A stretch of 42,892 nt of DNA from Akkermansia muciniphila (GCA_945867235.1 CAMBHS010000006.1:1-42892); one strand, 5' to 3'; numbered from the stretch's first letter, positions 33,416 to 42,543 are shown. The notes: a model not told the origin generated them from the letters alone. Made by a program: numbers and translations.

Positions 33416-34173
33416 TTACCTTTTGCGAGCAAGCACGAAGGCACTGAATGTGCCAAATCGTAACGCCGTTGCATTTAACACCCAGTCTAGGGGAGGCCAA
33501 ACGTAGCGATCCGTGGTTGAGATACGCGTAATATCACAACCATATTTTTCCAAAAAGAATCCGATCTCCAAGGCATTCGTAGCGATGATGGCATCATCAT
33601 CGGGGGTGAACGGGATTTTTACGATTGGAGCCATCCGATCAAACCGGACAGATTGAGGGGCTACTGACATTTGACGCCGCTTGAATTGTTGACGACGAAA
33701 ATTCCGCCACTTGGAGGCCAAGCCTCGCATGTGAACATGATAATCTCGAAAACCAGCAAACCTGAGAAAGTTTGGGCTGGAGATTAAAACTTTTCCACCG
33801 GGTTTAACCACTCGCACCAATTCCTCCATAAACGCTTCGGGTTCATCCACATGCTCCAAGACGTTCAATGCCCCTGCGTTCGTAAAATGACCATCGTCAA
33901 ATGGTAAGTGCCTTCCATCATACAATTGGCATCTGGGGCTGAACACGCGTGCCTTGGCGATGCTGGGTTCACTCACATCCACCCCGTAAGCCTCGGCTCC
34001 GGCTTGAGTTAACCGATTCACCACCTGACCCACCCCGCACCCCACATCCAAGACGCGTCCGCCTTTTCATCCGGCATCAAAGTGTCCGCATATTTGGCAT
34101 AAAAATTCTCATCCCAACCTGCGAGAAACTCCGCGTAGGCTTCATCGTGCGTGTAGGTGTCTTGATGATTCAT
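33416..34173 (-). pseudogene. SAM-dependent methyltransferase, split by a one-base frameshift at an A4 run
   Basis: The main frame (33416-34051) encodes DVGCGVGQVVNRL followed by AYGVDVSEPSIAKARV and LNVLEHVDEPEAF, a class I SAM methyltransferase of the UbiE/Methyltransf_11 type, but it lacks its N-terminus. The missing part is found upstream: ATG 34173 reads MNHQDTYTHDEAYAEFLAGW and continues in another frame to about 34068. Adding one A in the run at 34064-34067 changes EKADASW into EKGGRVLDVGCGVG, restoring the family motif I. The full protein would be 252 residues. The substrate cannot be inferred. Convergent with the zinc-ribbon gene, divergent from the prepilin. Confidence 0.78.
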
Positions 34174-34377
34174 TGTTTCAAACGCGGTTTTTTCAAGGAG
34201 GTCAACCTCCCTAGAGAACTTAGTGATCCATTTTAATCACCGAAAATCAACCCCTTAGAGCATTAAAGGCGAAAACCGAAAAAGAATTGATGTGCCGATA
34301 AAAGCACAGTTGCAATGGATCGTCCGAACAACTAAGGTGCCCTGTCATCACATCTAGTAACTATCTGTTTAGTTTTT

Positions 34378-35253
34378 ATGCAGCCCATCAATCAATTTAA
34401 AAGTAAGCCCACCAAGGGATTCACGCTGATCGAACTTCTCGTGGTTATCGCAATCATTGCGATTCTGGCTGGCATGCTACTTCCCGCCCTCGCAAAAGCG
34501 AAGACAAAGGCTCAGGGGATTCTTTGCATGAGCAACAACAAGCAATTGGTTCTCGGGACCATCCTTTACACGGTGGACAACGTGGAACGTATGCCGAACA
34601 ATTTCACGATTCCAGATACACTTCTGGCGATCACGACTAGGAAATATAACAACTGGGTGAATAACGTCATGACGTGGGGAACGACGGGAACTGAAGGGAT
34701 TAGTGTTACGAATGTGGATTGGGTCAAAAATGGCGTTCTCGGCCAATACACTTCGGGGGCCGTTGGGATTTATCAATGTCCTGCTGACAAGAAAGTGAGC
34801 CCCGCACAGGCCAAACTCGGTTGGAGCCGCCGAAATCGGAGCAACGCCATGAATGCCTTAATTGGCTTGTCGGACAATAATGCTGCATCCCTCGGGGGCC
34901 GGAGTTGGGCGATGGGCGGAACTTACCGCCAGTTTCTTAAAACCAGCGATTTTCCAGCCCCGGCCAATACATGGTTAACTTTGGATGAGCATCCGGATTC
35001 GTCCAATGACGCTTTCTTCATCAACGATGTGAATTCGACACAGTGGAGCGATGTGCCTAGTTCCCTCCACAACGGGGCCTGCGGATTCTCTTTTGTGGAT
35101 GGACATGCCGAGATCAAAAAATGGCAAAGCGCGGCCTCCAAGTATCCCAAAATCACCTTCACAACCGTTCCTGTCCGTGCTGATGGAAGTCAGGCATGGA
35201 AGAACGATTGGAAGTGGTATAAAGACCGCACCCAATACATTCTTTTCCGTTAG
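34378..35253 (+). CDS. Prepilin-type protein with N-terminal cleavage site and H-X9-DG motif
   Basis: 291 residues. The class III signal sequence is [20 protein letters not shown]: cleavage after Gly14, Phe15 as the methylated residue and Glu19 at position +5. The C-terminal part carries an exact H-x9-DG motif, [12 protein letters not shown]. This is the widespread prepilin-type protein of Verrucomicrobiota and Planctomycetota, probably a surface pseudopilin of unknown role. A PilD-like peptidase must process it, but none is in the window; the pilT gene at 23129 may or may not be functionally linked. It has its own upstream region and converges on the FG-GAP gene, 10 bases away. Confidence 0.92.
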   Translation: MQPINQFKSKPTKGFTLIELLVVIAIIAILAGMLLPALAKAKTKAQGILCMSNNKQLVLGTILYTVDNVERMPNNFTIPDTLLAITTRKYNNWVNNVMTWGTTGTEGISVTNVDWVKNGVLGQYTSGAVGIYQCPADKKVSPAQAKLGWSRRNRSNAMNALIGLSDNNAASLGGRSWAMGGTYRQFLKTSDFPAPANTWLTLDEHPDSSNDAFFINDVNSTQWSDVPSSLHNGACGFSFVDGHAEIKKWQSAASKYPKITFTTVPVRADGSQAWKNDWKWYKDRTQYILFR

Positions 35254-35263
35254 TCGGTCAAGA

Positions 35264-37582
35264 TCAGGGAGATTTGATCCAGTGGTATTGGTTCGCCGCT
35301 GGGCGGGATAACGTAATCCTGCGGCCATTGGGTTCGACGATCTCTACCTTTTCCACCGAGTGGTTTCCTAACCCAAAATGGATAGTCAAGGGGTGTTGAG
35401 ACCGATAAGAGTCTCCGGTAACGAGGGCTCTTGTCTGAACACGGTTTCCAGCCGAACAATGGACTTGGGTTCCAATAAGAGATTTCCCTTGTGATTCTTT
35501 GAAGCGAAACCCGATCCAATTCCCTTGGGTTTCGAGACGGTTTTGGAAGATTCGCAATGTATGGTCAAGGCTTGGCCAAGGGGCGTAACTAACCACCACG
35601 AGGTCCATTCTGCCATCCCCATCCAGATCCTCTGAAACGACATTCCGCGAGTCCTGCTCAAGCGCGACATCAAACAGGTGGGCAGCTTCAAAGAATTGTT
35701 TGCCTTGTTGATTCAAATAAAGCCGGTTCTTTTCAAACCCTCCGTAAGATTGGCCTTGATCACGAGTGCGGCTAAATTTGTTTCTAAAATAAAGATAAGC
35801 AACAGGATTGTCCTCTGAGTTTCCGATAAACACATCGTGCCACCAATATTCTGCCTCATAATCGCGAACCGTTTTCTTGCTCTCCATCCCATTGACGACG
35901 TAAACTTCCGGAAATCCGTCGTTGTCCACATCAAACGCGGTGCAGCCCCAAGCCCAACCCGATCGCGCGATACTGGTGCCTAATGGGCTCTGAGAAAATC
36001 CTCCTTTTTGCTGAGCCAGGTAAAGTCGATTTCCGGACATCGAGGCGGCTCGCATCCGGGAAGCCTCCGGGGAGATGGGGCGATTGGATCCCGATTTCAC
36101 TAATCGATCCACAGTGGGAGATGTCATCCCGATCATGAGCAAATCCAAGCGTCCGTCGCTATTAAAATCCGATAACGCATGAGCCATGCCGAATGCATGC
36201 GGTTCATCGATCCATTGTTGGGTGCGATCCGTGAAGTGACCCCGTCCATCATTTTGATAGACGTCCACCCCTGAAAAATCGCTCACAACCACCAAATCGA
36301 GAAAGCCATCCTCATTCAAATCAACAAATGAACTACTGTAGGAACGGCGCAACCTTTTCGGTGCGAGCCCTGCGGAGACGGTTGCATCCTTAAAATCCCC
36401 ATGCCCATTATTGAGAAATAAATAGGAGGGAGAACCATCGTTGGCGTCGTAAAAGGGCGTGGGCATGGATCCGCCTTCATACGGTTTTTTGTATTGTGCA
36501 ATAAAAAGATCAAGGTCGTTATCTTGATCAATATCCCCAGAGGTCATCACCATCGGATAGGTCATATCGGGAGGGTTAGGCCAGACGAGTAGTTCAGGAG
36601 TTGGAAATGCCCCATGGATCGCCCCTTTAAAAAGAACCAGTCCTTCGTGCTTGAGACACAGTAAATCGACAAAACCGTCACCGTCAAAATCACCTAGGAT
36701 CGCACTAGAAATCAAACCAGGGGGGTGGTTGCACAATTTTTCTTCGCGATACCCTCCTTCCTTTGTTCGTCGAAAAATCAAATTTTTCCCTGCGAGAATA
36801 ATTTCTGAATACCCGTCCCCATCAAGATCGTAAACTAATAATGGATCGATGGAAAAGGCATTGCGAGGCGGTGAGATAGTCTGGGCATGAATAAGTTGGA
36901 AGGGCGGGGGAGCCGTTCGAATTTTTAACCTGAGTTTACTGGCATCCAATTGGCGAATTTCGGTGCGATCTTTTTGGAAGGCCTGTGCATCCCATTGAAC
37001 TCCAAGGTTGCCTTCAAATATCGCTCTGTCAGGTCTCAGGTGGTTTGTTAGGTGGGCGGAAAAATAAAAAGTGCTGAGGTCAGGAAGTCCGACGAGATTC
37101 GTTTCAAATTGGATATGGCGGAATTCAATCTGACTCAAATTCCATCCATTCGCTTGCTGAGTATTGATAAATTCCGACCAAGCAATTGGGGCGAGATTGC
37201 GTCCGTGCCGCGTTGGATCGTAGGTTTGGATTTCAAGCACTTTAGAGAAAGAATCCGTAAAGGTGGGCAGAATTATTTCCCCAAAATTAGACTGCCCAAG
37301 AATATTGAGTTTGTTGGTTGCTGTTAGAAGGGAATCCCAAATTGTTTCAAAAAACCCACCGCATTTTTGCGCGAGCAACTCTTTGCCCCAATACATCTGT
37401 TTGGCACGTTCTTCCGTGTTATCGAGTTTCCTTAACTGAGCTGCAACGGTTGTATTGGTAGTGCTGTCGCCTTTTTGAGAATCATGACTGAGGCGGAAAT
37501 AATGTGTTATCCACCCTGAAAGCAAGATGACACTGCCCCCGATGAACAACCCTAAAACTATTTGGCGAGGCGATCGGTGCAT
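35264..37582 (-). CDS. FG-GAP/VCBS repeat protein with C-terminal ASPIC/UnbV domain
   Basis: 772 residues with an N-terminal membrane anchor or signal peptide (MHRSPRQIVLGLFIGGSVIL). From about residue 245 there are seven calcium-binding-type loops: DLDGDGYSEIIL, DFDGDGFVDLLCL, DIDQDNDLDLFIA, DLNEDGFLDLVVV, DFNSDGRLDLLMI, DVDNDGFPEVYVV and DLDGDGRMDLVVV. This is the integrin-like beta-propeller of CRTAC1-type proteins. The C-terminal ASPIC/UnbV domain (about 690-760) includes GTQVHCSAG and GLGNHSVEKVEIVEPNG. The role is unknown, most likely an exported binding or matrix protein. Residues 30-240 do not match anything I know. ATG start at 37582, with no terminator or partner gene in the operon. 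Confidence 0.87.
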   Translation of the reverse strand: MHRSPRQIVLGLFIGGSVILLSGWITHYFRLSHDSQKGDSTTNTTVAAQLRKLDNTEERAKQMYWGKELLAQKCGGFFETIWDSLLTATNKLNILGQSNFGEIILPTFTDSFSKVLEIQTYDPTRHGRNLAPIAWSEFINTQQANGWNLSQIEFRHIQFETNLVGLPDLSTFYFSAHLTNHLRPDRAIFEGNLGVQWDAQAFQKDRTEIRQLDASKLRLKIRTAPPPFQLIHAQTISPPRNAFSIDPLLVYDLDGDGYSEIILAGKNLIFRRTKEGGYREEKLCNHPPGLISSAILGDFDGDGFVDLLCLKHEGLVLFKGAIHGAFPTPELLVWPNPPDMTYPMVMTSGDIDQDNDLDLFIAQYKKPYEGGSMPTPFYDANDGSPSYLFLNNGHGDFKDATVSAGLAPKRLRRSYSSSFVDLNEDGFLDLVVVSDFSGVDVYQNDGRGHFTDRTQQWIDEPHAFGMAHALSDFNSDGRLDLLMIGMTSPTVDRLVKSGSNRPISPEASRMRAASMSGNRLYLAQQKGGFSQSPLGTSIARSGWAWGCTAFDVDNDGFPEVYVVNGMESKKTVRDYEAEYWWHDVFIGNSEDNPVAYLYFRNKFSRTRDQGQSYGGFEKNRLYLNQQGKQFFEAAHLFDVALEQDSRNVVSEDLDGDGRMDLVVVSYAPWPSLDHTLRIFQNRLETQGNWIGFRFKESQGKSLIGTQVHCSAGNRVQTRALVTGDSYRSQHPLTIHFGLGNHSVEKVEIVEPNGRRITLSRPAANQYHWIKSP

Positions 37583-37738
37583 GTTTTGGAAGATGCGATG
37601 ATCCTAACAAGACCTATCCCAGAATCGAGACGAAAAAGTTCGTGCCGTGGAAAAGTCACTCCACTCGACACGTCAAATCGACGGAAAGTGCAGTTGATCT
37701 GAAATTATCGACTGATTCGGGACTGGCAACCAAACCGA

Positions 37739-38191
37739 CTATTTCGCCTTGGGTCGGAAAATCATCGCTTTTTTATCGGAACCTTCGACCTCAACGCTGC
37801 GAACCTCGATATCGGGGTCATCTCGAAGAACACTATGAATAATGCGACGATCAAAGGAACTTAGGGGTTCCAATTCGACCATGTCACCCCAACGACGAAC
37901 CTTGTCGGCGGCGTCTTTGGCTCTTTTGACCAACGCATCCCGACTTTGAGTGCGATATGATCCAACATCCACCATGACCTTCGGTTGTGTGGGGTCTTGG
38001 CGAAAGATGATTCGGTTCGTGATGTATTGAAGATCGGCGAGCGTTTGCCCTTGCCGACCGATAAGGCGCCCCGGGTCATCTGTTTGAATTTCCAGAAGCA
38101 AACCTTCTGCCAGATTGTGTTCTTCAATCGTGACGGTGAAACCGAGCTTTTGAAGGATTTTTTCTAGGATGACTTTAGGTTGCTCTGGCAT
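37739..38191 (-). CDS. khpB: KH-R3H RNA-binding protein Jag/KhpB
   Basis: 150 residues. The KH domain has GRLIGRQGQTLADLQYITNR (GxxG loop, about 41-60) and is followed by the R3H domain with R-x-x-x-H as RRIIHSVLRDD near residue 115. This is the KhpB/Jag protein, an RNA chaperone found next to yidC in many bacteria. It lacks the N-terminal Jag_N domain seen in Firmicutes versions, so it is the short form. It lies 47 bases after yidC in the rpmH-rnpA-yidD-yidC-jag cluster. Confidence 0.93.
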   Translation of the reverse strand: MPEQPKVILEKILQKLGFTVTIEEHNLAEGLLLEIQTDDPGRLIGRQGQTLADLQYITNRIIFRQDPTQPKVMVDVGSYRTQSRDALVKRAKDAADKVRRWGDMVELEPLSSFDRRIIHSVLRDDPDIEVRSVEVEGSDKKAMIFRPKAK

Positions 38192-38238
38192 AGGTTGTCT
38201 GGTTTGAATGCTTACAGAATCACGTTAAAAATCGTCAC

Positions 38239-40005
38239 TCAGGCTCTTTTGACAGGGCGGATAGCGGGTTGCAAGGTAGTGGTTTCCGGCTTGTCGCGGG
38301 TCAATTTCATCTGTGCTATGGACAACAAGTTTTGCACGGTCCAGTAAATCGTCAAGCCCGCTGAAAAATTATAAAGGAAAACCATCATCATCAACGGCAT
38401 GTATTTCATGATTTTCTGCTGCGTCGCATCGACTGCAGGCGAGGTGGGAGTAATTTGTGCCTGCCAGATCATGGTCGCTCCCATGAGCAGGGGAAATATA
38501 TTGATGGGGAACCCTGCAATGGTGGCGACGGTGTCAGGACTGCTCAGATCAATTGCCCAGAGAAACGAAGCCCCTCGCAACTCGATCGCTGCTTGGAGCA
38601 TGCGATAAAATCCGAAAAATACAGGAATCTGAATAATCATAGGGAGACAACCTGCGACAGGGTTGATCTTGTTTTCCTTCATGAATTCCCCCAATTTGGA
38701 TTGCATCTTCGCGGGTTCAGCCTTGTATTTGTCCTGAATGGCTTTCATCTGCGGTTGCAGTTTTTGCATCCGTTTCATGGACCGGGTGCTGGAAGCTGAC
38801 AACGGCCAGAAAACCAATTTAATGATGATCGTAATCACAATGATCGCCATTCCGTAACCCATGCCCATACTGTTCAAGCCGTTTAAGGAAAGCAGAAGGC
38901 TTTTTGCGAAGAAACCGATGAAACCATCGAAGCCCATCACCAAATCGAGATTACGGCCGAGGCGCGCGAGGGTATTGTATTCCTTGGGTCCCGCAAACAC
39001 GTCCATCGACGTGACGAATAGTTGATTGGGAGGCACGGTCACTTCGTTGTAAGCCAACGATGTTTGGTAGCCCAAGGGTGCCAGCAAGGCTCCAGATTTC
39101 GTGCCGATTTCCTCCTTCGTCGGAGCCGTGATTGGAATCTGACGACCGACCACCTGAGCCGCCGGTGTTTGCGGGACGGCAATCATCGTAAAGAATTGAT
39201 TGTGAACAGCAGCCCAAGCGACATTTGAATTCCCTCCCGAATAGACAGTCCTGGTTTGACCTGGGAAACATCCCAAAGTCCGATTTGCAAACCATGATTC
39301 AGTGAGGTGTTCTGCATCGCTGCCGTTGAACCAGTTCATTCCCAGAAACATCGCCTCATCTTGGACGCCAATGGGGGTGGCCGTGCCGATCACGATTTCG
39401 CGAGCCGGGACGGTGATGGGTTGTGCGGTGGGGTTCTCAAACTTGAGGTTGAATTTGATTAAATAGTTGGTGGAAAGTTGGTATTCCTTGATGACTCTCA
39501 AGCCGTTCGGTAAATTCTTTTCGGCTCTCAGGATTGTAGAATCGACTTGTTTGAGGCTATAGACTCCGTCCCCAACGAGGGTATCCGGGCCCAACAAACT
39601 TAATGCCGCCAAAGGTGCTTTCGCGTTCAAGTTCGCCAACTTGCCTTTTTTGTCGGACTTTTTTTCTATTGTTTCCGGATAATTTTTTAAGTGAACGTGT
39701 TTTAAGCCCCCGCCTGCTGATGAGAAAACATATTGTCCATCTTCATTTTCCAATGTCACCGTCACTTCTTTGCCTTGGATTCCGCTCGATTCTGTTCGGA
39801 GGCTTGGATTGCCAACGGATGCGCTGCCTTGGACGATTGGCTGGGTAGAATTGAACGTGCTATTAGTGGCTCCTACTACTGCGTTGGTGGATTGAGGAGG
39901 GGGTGGGGGTAATGCTATGGGCGGGAAAAATTTATTCGTGAGTGGCATCCACGCGAGCAATACGCCGAATGCACCAGCGAGGATAAGGAGTGATTTGCGA
40001 TCCAT
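38239..40005 (-). CDS. yidC: Membrane protein insertase YidC
   Basis: 588 residues. The N-terminal membrane helix (MDRKSLLILAGAFGVLLAWM) and a large periplasmic domain (about 60-350) identify the Gram-negative form. The conserved 60KD_IMP region (about 375-560) has VFWPLSASSTRSMKRMQKLQ, PVAGCLPMIIQIPVFFGFYR and YNFSAGLTIYWTVQNLLSIA. Its inner-membrane job is to insert proteins with or without SecYEG. The first periplasmic stretch is low-complexity Pro/Ser/Asn. It starts 4 bases after yidD, and the two are probably cotranscribed. Confidence 0.97.
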   Translation of the reverse strand: MDRKSLLILAGAFGVLLAWMPLTNKFFPPIALPPPPPQSTNAVVGATNSTFNSTQPIVQGSASVGNPSLRTESSGIQGKEVTVTLENEDGQYVFSSAGGGLKHVHLKNYPETIEKKSDKKGKLANLNAKAPLAALSLLGPDTLVGDGVYSLKQVDSTILRAEKNLPNGLRVIKEYQLSTNYLIKFNLKFENPTAQPITVPAREIVIGTATPIGVQDEAMFLGMNWFNGSDAEHLTESWFANRTLGCFPGQTRTVYSGGNSNVAWAAVHNQFFTMIAVPQTPAAQVVGRQIPITAPTKEEIGTKSGALLAPLGYQTSLAYNEVTVPPNQLFVTSMDVFAGPKEYNTLARLGRNLDLVMGFDGFIGFFAKSLLLSLNGLNSMGMGYGMAIIVITIIIKLVFWPLSASSTRSMKRMQKLQPQMKAIQDKYKAEPAKMQSKLGEFMKENKINPVAGCLPMIIQIPVFFGFYRMLQAAIELRGASFLWAIDLSSPDTVATIAGFPINIFPLLMGATMIWQAQITPTSPAVDATQQKIMKYMPLMMMVFLYNFSAGLTIYWTVQNLLSIAQMKLTRDKPETTTLQPAIRPVKRA

Positions 40006-40009
40006 GATT

Positions 40010-40321
40010 TTAAAAGGCTAAGAATGGGGGGGTGGACTGAACAGATTTTTGTCTTTTGGTGGGCACAGGGTCGTGTCCTTCACCACCCCAAGGGTGGCAG
40101 CGAAACAATCGCTTCATTCCCAACCAAAGGCCATGGAACGGTCCATGAACCCAGATGGCTTCCAACGAGTAGGCGGAGCAGGACGGGGTGAACCTACACC
40201 GCGCAGCGGAGCCGAAGAACACCGATTTTAATGGAGACAAGGTAAAGCGGTAAATGACTATAATTGCCAACAAAGGCAAACTCAATATTCGGAGGAAATA
40301 ATCCTGATATTGTCCAGGCAA
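40010..40321 (-). CDS. yidD: Membrane protein insertion efficiency factor YidD
   Basis: 103 residues from a TTG start at 40321. The core IYRFTLSPLKSVFFGSAARC, then RFTPSCSAYSLEAI, is diagnostic for YidD, with conserved Cys residues and HGPFHGLWLGMKRLFRCHPW after it. YidD helps YidC-dependent insertion. A longer open frame reaches 40621, but it runs across rnpA, which rules it out. The TTG lies 28 bases after the rnpA stop and has a GGGGA sequence seven bases before it. ATG starts are absent in this interval, so the start remains uncertain. Confidence 0.9.
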   Translation of the reverse strand: MPGQYQDYFLRILSLPLLAIIVIYRFTLSPLKSVFFGSAARCRFTPSCSAYSLEAIWVHGPFHGLWLGMKRLFRCHPWGGEGHDPVPTKRQKSVQSTPPFLAF

Positions 40322-40349
40322 AGCGGAATCCCCACGACAAATAAGACGG

Positions 40350-40724
40350 TCAACTGGCCGGCAACAATCGGGCTCGACGTAGGACGTGCAGGTAGTCGCA
40401 TTCGACTTGGGCGTAAGTTTTTCCAACGATGGAATTACGTGCGACCAGAATGATCGTAACGGGGTGTTGAAAGTCATGCTGGTGGCGTCGGAACGCTTCT
40501 CGGAGTAGTCTCCGTGCACGATTTCGCAGCACCGCCCCTCCAATTTTGCGGGAGGTGACGACCCCAAGGCGTGTGGTTGCGCCGGGTTTACACTTGAGCC
40601 AGTTGAGCACAACGCAGCCATGGGCTAGTCGCTGACCAGTGTTGCGTAAGAGGGTGAATTCCCCAGAACGAACGACCCGCTGGGCTTGACCCAATGTTAA
40701 GGGAAGTGGCTCTGGGCTTTGCAT
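40350..40724 (-). CDS. rnpA: Ribonuclease P protein component
   Basis: 124 residues with the RNR motif in AVLRNRARRLLREAFR (RNRARRLLREAFR) and the conserved HGCVVLNWL and TRLGVVTSRKIGGAV lines. It binds RNase P RNA and is needed for tRNA 5' maturation. It follows rpmH by 19 bases, the standard order. The N-terminus before residue 15 is somewhat longer than average. The RNase P RNA gene itself is not visible in this window. Confidence 0.95.
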   Translation of the reverse strand: MQSPEPLPLTLGQAQRVVRSGEFTLLRNTGQRLAHGCVVLNWLKCKPGATTRLGVVTSRKIGGAVLRNRARRLLREAFRRHQHDFQHPVTIILVARNSIVGKTYAQVECDYLHVLRRARLLPAS

Positions 40725-40743
40725 TAAAACACCCTACGCAGCC

Positions 40744-40881
40744 TTACACTGGTGTTAGGCGTTTGCGACCTACGCGACGACGGTTGGCAAGGATTCCTTT
40801 GCCGCTGCGAGTCGAGTTGCGGTTTAAAAATCCGTGCTGGCGTTTCCGTCGCATTTTCGACGGCTGGTATTGACGTTTCAT
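40744..40881 (-). CDS. rpmH: 50S ribosomal protein L34
   Basis: A 45-residue basic protein beginning [20 protein letters not shown] and continuing [20 protein letters not shown], with a short RLTPV tail; this is the complete, diagnostic L34 sequence. It was found by reading the minus strand directly, since it is very short. It begins the rpmH-rnpA-yidD-yidC-jag operon. In many bacteria dnaA lies just upstream of rpmH on the opposite strand; here the upstream neighbour is instead an oxidoreductase. Confidence 0.97.
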   Translation of the reverse strand: MKRQYQPSKMRRKRQHGFLNRNSTRSGKGILANRRRVGRKRLTPV

Positions 40882-40954
40882 GACAGTGTCGCTTCTTTAA
40901 TGCCGCCGGTGAACTGGACTACTCTGGAACCTACCGTCACCAACGGAGCATGGG

Positions 40955-40982
40955 ACATTAACAGAGGCGCGATCCGTGTCAA
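40955..40982 (-). promoter_or_regulatory. Possible sigma-70 promoter for rpmH
   Basis: On the minus strand TTGACA (perfect -35, plus-strand 40977-40982) is followed after 16 bases by TAATGT (40955-40960), a weak -10. It lies about 75-100 bases upstream of rpmH, a reasonable distance. The -10 matches only three of six positions. Confidence 0.35.
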
Positions 40983-41051
40983 CTCAGTGATGGAGAAATC
41001 TTCACACAAATTGATCTCACCCGGTTCGCCGAATGTTTCGCTTCATGTTCC

Positions 41052-42530
41052 TTAATCAGTCCCAACACCTCGCTTGATTTTCTTGAGCCTTGAGGCTTCA
41101 GGCTTCGCGGCATAATGCGGATCCAAAGGATAACACCCGCTGGGCAAACCGTTCCGCGGCGCGGTGGTGCAGTCGCTCAAGGTTCGGCAGATCAGTTTAT
41201 TATTCGGGGGGCGACCTATGACGGCATCTGCGATGCACCTTGGATAGCTTAAGGACATTCTCCCAATGCCGACGATGTCGGTCCAGCCTTCAGCCACCGC
41301 TGCTTGTGCGACTGACGGTAAAAATTCCTGCAAATAACTGTATGCCGAGCCAACGAACACCATGCCTTGCGGGGCGAGTGATTTTAATTCTTTCACGACA
41401 CGCATCTGGCGAGCGACATCCACTAATGGATCATGCGGGGGCGCATAACCGTCGGAAGGTGGAAAATACGCAGGGCGTTGGATGTGAGGATTGTAGTAGG
41501 GTGATCCGGCGGTGAGATTGATCAGTCGAATTCCGAGTGTATGGCACAATCTCAAGAACTCCAACGGCTCTGTAAGATCGACCTCCCCCAAGGTGTTCGC
41601 ATCCCCTCCAAAACTGAAACGATACGGCCAGGTGACTGGCTCGGGTTGCCCTAGCCTTAGTTGAACCGTAGAAGAGTGGGTTGGGTCTGGGCGAAAAGGC
41701 ACGAAGTCGAACGAGCTCAAACGCACGCCAATTTCGATGGGGTTATTCGCCGCACGGATCGCCCTAACGATCTCTCGCAGCAACCTTGTCCTATTGATAA
41801 AGTTCCCGCCATACGGACCCAGTCGATCATGGGCGGTTAAAAATTCATGCAATAAATACCCATGGCAGTGTTTGAGGTCGATAAAGTCAGCTCCAGCCTC
41901 TTGGGCGATCGCCGCCGCCCTCACATAATCTCCGATCAATGCGGGGATATTCTCATCTCGAAGGATGGAAGTGTCAGAGGTGATCCCGAACTTGCCATCT
42001 AACACCGGGTGACGATAGGCGATACAAGGTTGCAATTGTTTCTTGTCCAAAGGTCGGCAGAACCGACCCGAGTGGGTGAGCTGAAATCCAACCACCAGAT
42101 CCTCCTCATTTCCAAAACTGGCACGATGAGATTCGATGAGCACCTTTTTTAATTGCTTCAGGTCGGCCAAATTATCATGGGTCAGAATCAACTGATTCGG
42201 ATTCGCACGACCTTCGGGGCATATCGCCATGGCTTCGCCCCAAATGAGTTTTGCGCCACTCTCCCCGAATCGTCCCCATCGCCGGAGAGCATCTGGCGTA
42301 ACTCCTCCTTCAGGGGTTCCATCCCATCCTTCCATGGGTTGGATTGCCCAGCGATTTCCTATTATTTTGCCATTGATCCTCGTGTTTTCAACGGGTTGAC
42401 ACAGGGGTGAAGAATTCCCGATCACTATCCGTTCACTACAAGGAATGGTGACCCCTAAAGATTGCGTGTAGCTGCGGAATTCCTCGGGTGATTTGATCGA
42501 TGAAATTTTTTTTGGAGAAAAAGCGGGCAT
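41052..42530 (-). CDS. NADH:flavin oxidoreductase, Old Yellow Enzyme family
   Basis: 492 residues of an OYE-type TIM barrel. The FMN/active-site segment FIDLKHCHGYLLHEFLTAHD (His-x-x-His-Gly-Tyr type) followed by YGGNFINRTRLLREIVRAIR is the family signature, and the C-terminal MVFVGSAYSYLQ and DIVGIGRMSLSYPR bind FMN. No Fe-S/pyridine-nucleotide domain follows, so it is the short, single-domain type, but it is longer than usual (typically 360-420). The extra length comes from an N-terminal ~40 residues and a barrel insertion (about 265-300, FRPDPTHSSTVQLRLGQPEP). The substrate is unknown. It lies 13 bases downstream of a truncated membrane-protein gene on the same strand. Confidence 0.9.
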   Translation of the reverse strand: MPAFSPKKISSIKSPEEFRSYTQSLGVTIPCSERIVIGNSSPLCQPVENTRINGKIIGNRWAIQPMEGWDGTPEGGVTPDALRRWGRFGESGAKLIWGEAMAICPEGRANPNQLILTHDNLADLKQLKKVLIESHRASFGNEEDLVVGFQLTHSGRFCRPLDKKQLQPCIAYRHPVLDGKFGITSDTSILRDENIPALIGDYVRAAAIAQEAGADFIDLKHCHGYLLHEFLTAHDRLGPYGGNFINRTRLLREIVRAIRAANNPIEIGVRLSSFDFVPFRPDPTHSSTVQLRLGQPEPVTWPYRFSFGGDANTLGEVDLTEPLEFLRLCHTLGIRLINLTAGSPYYNPHIQRPAYFPPSDGYAPPHDPLVDVARQMRVVKELKSLAPQGMVFVGSAYSYLQEFLPSVAQAAVAEGWTDIVGIGRMSLSYPRCIADAVIGRPPNNKLICRTLSDCTTAPRNGLPSGCYPLDPHYAAKPEASRLKKIKRGVGTD

Positions 42531-42543
42531 AACTTAAAAATAA

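Noticed and set aside
40322-40621. Longer YidD reading frame across rnpA
   Set aside because: It lies antiphase within rnpA, whose protein is clearly real. YidD is normally about 70-110 residues.
40990-41010. DnaA box / origin upstream of rpmH (ATCTTCACA)
   Set aside because: Matches only six of nine consensus positions, single copy, no AT-rich unwinding region and no dnaA nearby.
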